Of a stretch of DNA of 14,987 nucleotides, positions 14,404 to 14,987 are shown one piece after another. The position numbers were made by a program, and so were the translations under genes. A model generated the notes under the pieces. The model saw nothing but the letters and a program-made list of their open reading frames with translations. It made no database searches and was not told where the DNA came from. The DNA is taken from the NCBI GenBank assembly GCA_019454915.1, contig JACFNM010000070.1, positions 1 to 14,987 of the forward strand, given 5' to 3'. The first letter of the stretch is position 1; every line of letters starts with the position of its first letter. Origin of the DNA: Chitinophagaceae bacterium (GTDB taxonomy: Bacteria > Bacteroidota > Bacteroidia > Chitinophagales > Chitinophagaceae).

Positions 14404-14987
14404 ATGAACGCAGCCTTTAATCCAGATAAACAGCATACGCTCAAATCGGTAGTGAGTATCTCCGGAACGGGTTTACACACAGGAATTAAAGTAGATATGA
14501 TATTAAATCCTGCAAATGCAGGCTTTGGCATTCAGTTTCAACGGGTGGATTTACCGGGGCAGCCCGTTATCAAGGCCGATTGCGACCTTGTTACGGACAC
14601 TTCGCGGGGCACCACCCTCGAAGACAAGGGCATAAAGGTGAGTACGGTAGAACATATTTTGGCCGCTCTGGCCGGTATGGGTATTGACAATTGTTTGGTT
14701 GAAATCAACGGTCCGGAAATCCCCATTGTGGACGGGAGCGCCGCCCCTTTCGTGGAAATTATTGAAGAAGCGGGAATCCTGGAACAGGAAGCGGCAAAAT
14801 TGTGGTACACCATTGACAGCAATATCACTTTCTTTGACGAAGAGAAAAGGGTTGAAATGGTGGCAATGCCCGCCATCGAGTATCAGATAACCACGCTAAT
14901 TGATTTTAACAGCCCGGTTCTTGGAACGCAACATGCCAGTCTTAAACATCTGCGAAACTTCAAAACCGAAATCGCCCCCTGTCGTAC
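14404..14987 (+). CDS. lpxC: UDP-3-O-acyl-N-acetylglucosamine deacetylase, 3' end cut by window edge
   Basis: Zinc-dependent deacetylase, the committed step of lipid A synthesis. 194 complete codons are visible from the ATG at 14404. The start of the first domain reads HTLKSVVSISGTGLHTGIKVD in outline (11-31), and zinc ligand H84 lies in STVEHILAAL. The conserved EINGPEIPIVDGSAAPFVE block (100-118) follows, then the second domain up to APCR (191-194), which corresponds to the APARTF region of other LpxC. The remaining zinc ligands lie beyond the edge. In Bacteroidota this gene is usually an LpxC-FabZ fusion of about 460 residues with lpxA next; neither point can be checked here, so fabZ is not claimed. 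Confidence 0.95.
   Translation, partial: MNAAFNPDKQHTLKSVVSISGTGLHTGIKVDMILNPANAGFGIQFQRVDLPGQPVIKADCDLVTDTSRGTTLEDKGIKVSTVEHILAALAGMGIDNCLVEINGPEIPIVDGSAAPFVEIIEEAGILEQEAAKLWYTIDSNITFFDEEKRVEMVAMPAIEYQITTLIDFNSPVLGTQHASLKHLRNFKTEIAPCR

Noticed and set aside
1..14987. Mobile elements, CRISPR arrays, defence or toxin-antitoxin genes
   Set aside because: No transposase, integrase, direct-repeat array or matching small gene pair seen on either strand.

Overview
The window (about 15 kb, moderate GC) comes from the chromosome of a Bacteroidota bacterium, most likely in or near Chitinophagaceae. Three things point there. It encodes PorX, the response regulator/PglZ protein tied to type IX secretion. 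It carries repeated TAnnTTTG elements, the -7 box of the Bacteroidota housekeeping sigma factor, in its gene starts. It has the Bacteroidota gene order HD-phosphohydrolase - lpxD - lpxC. Nearly all of it is housekeeping DNA; I see no mobile element, CRISPR array, toxin-antitoxin pair or phage gene.

Layout from left to right. On the minus strand a RelA/SpoT-type (p)ppGpp synthetase/hydrolase runs off the left edge. It diverges from a tRNA-Leu(UAG), which is followed by a protein quality-control block on the plus strand: trigger factor (tig, with a natural histidine-rich tail), two non-identical clpP genes, clpX, and a 58-residue small protein. A strong inverted repeat at 6980-7018 closes this block against a converging minus-strand group. 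That group holds, in transcription order, a PhnP-like metallo-beta-lactamase hydrolase, a membrane-anchored triple helix-hairpin-helix protein and an acyl-CoA dehydrogenase. Upstream of it, also on the minus strand, are porX and an 88-residue conserved-looking small protein that ends in its own terminator. A divergent promoter region then separates porX from the lipid A block on the plus strand: HD phosphohydrolase, lpxD (2 bases apart) and lpxC, which runs off the right edge.

How the genes fit together. Trigger factor, ClpP and ClpX form the classic folding and degradation module. Here the duplicated ClpP suggests a mixed two-subunit peptidase, because both copies keep the catalytic triad but the second has lost the usual N-terminal axial-loop sequence. 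LpxD and LpxC act in early lipid A synthesis. RelA/SpoT and PorX are global regulators (stringent response, type IX secretion).

The least explained signals are non-coding. One is a palindrome made of two head-to-head DnaA-box-like sequences just upstream of the 88-residue gene's promoter. Another is a folded leader in front of tig. A third is a pair of back-to-back promoters between porX and the HD gene whose elements occupy the same DNA.
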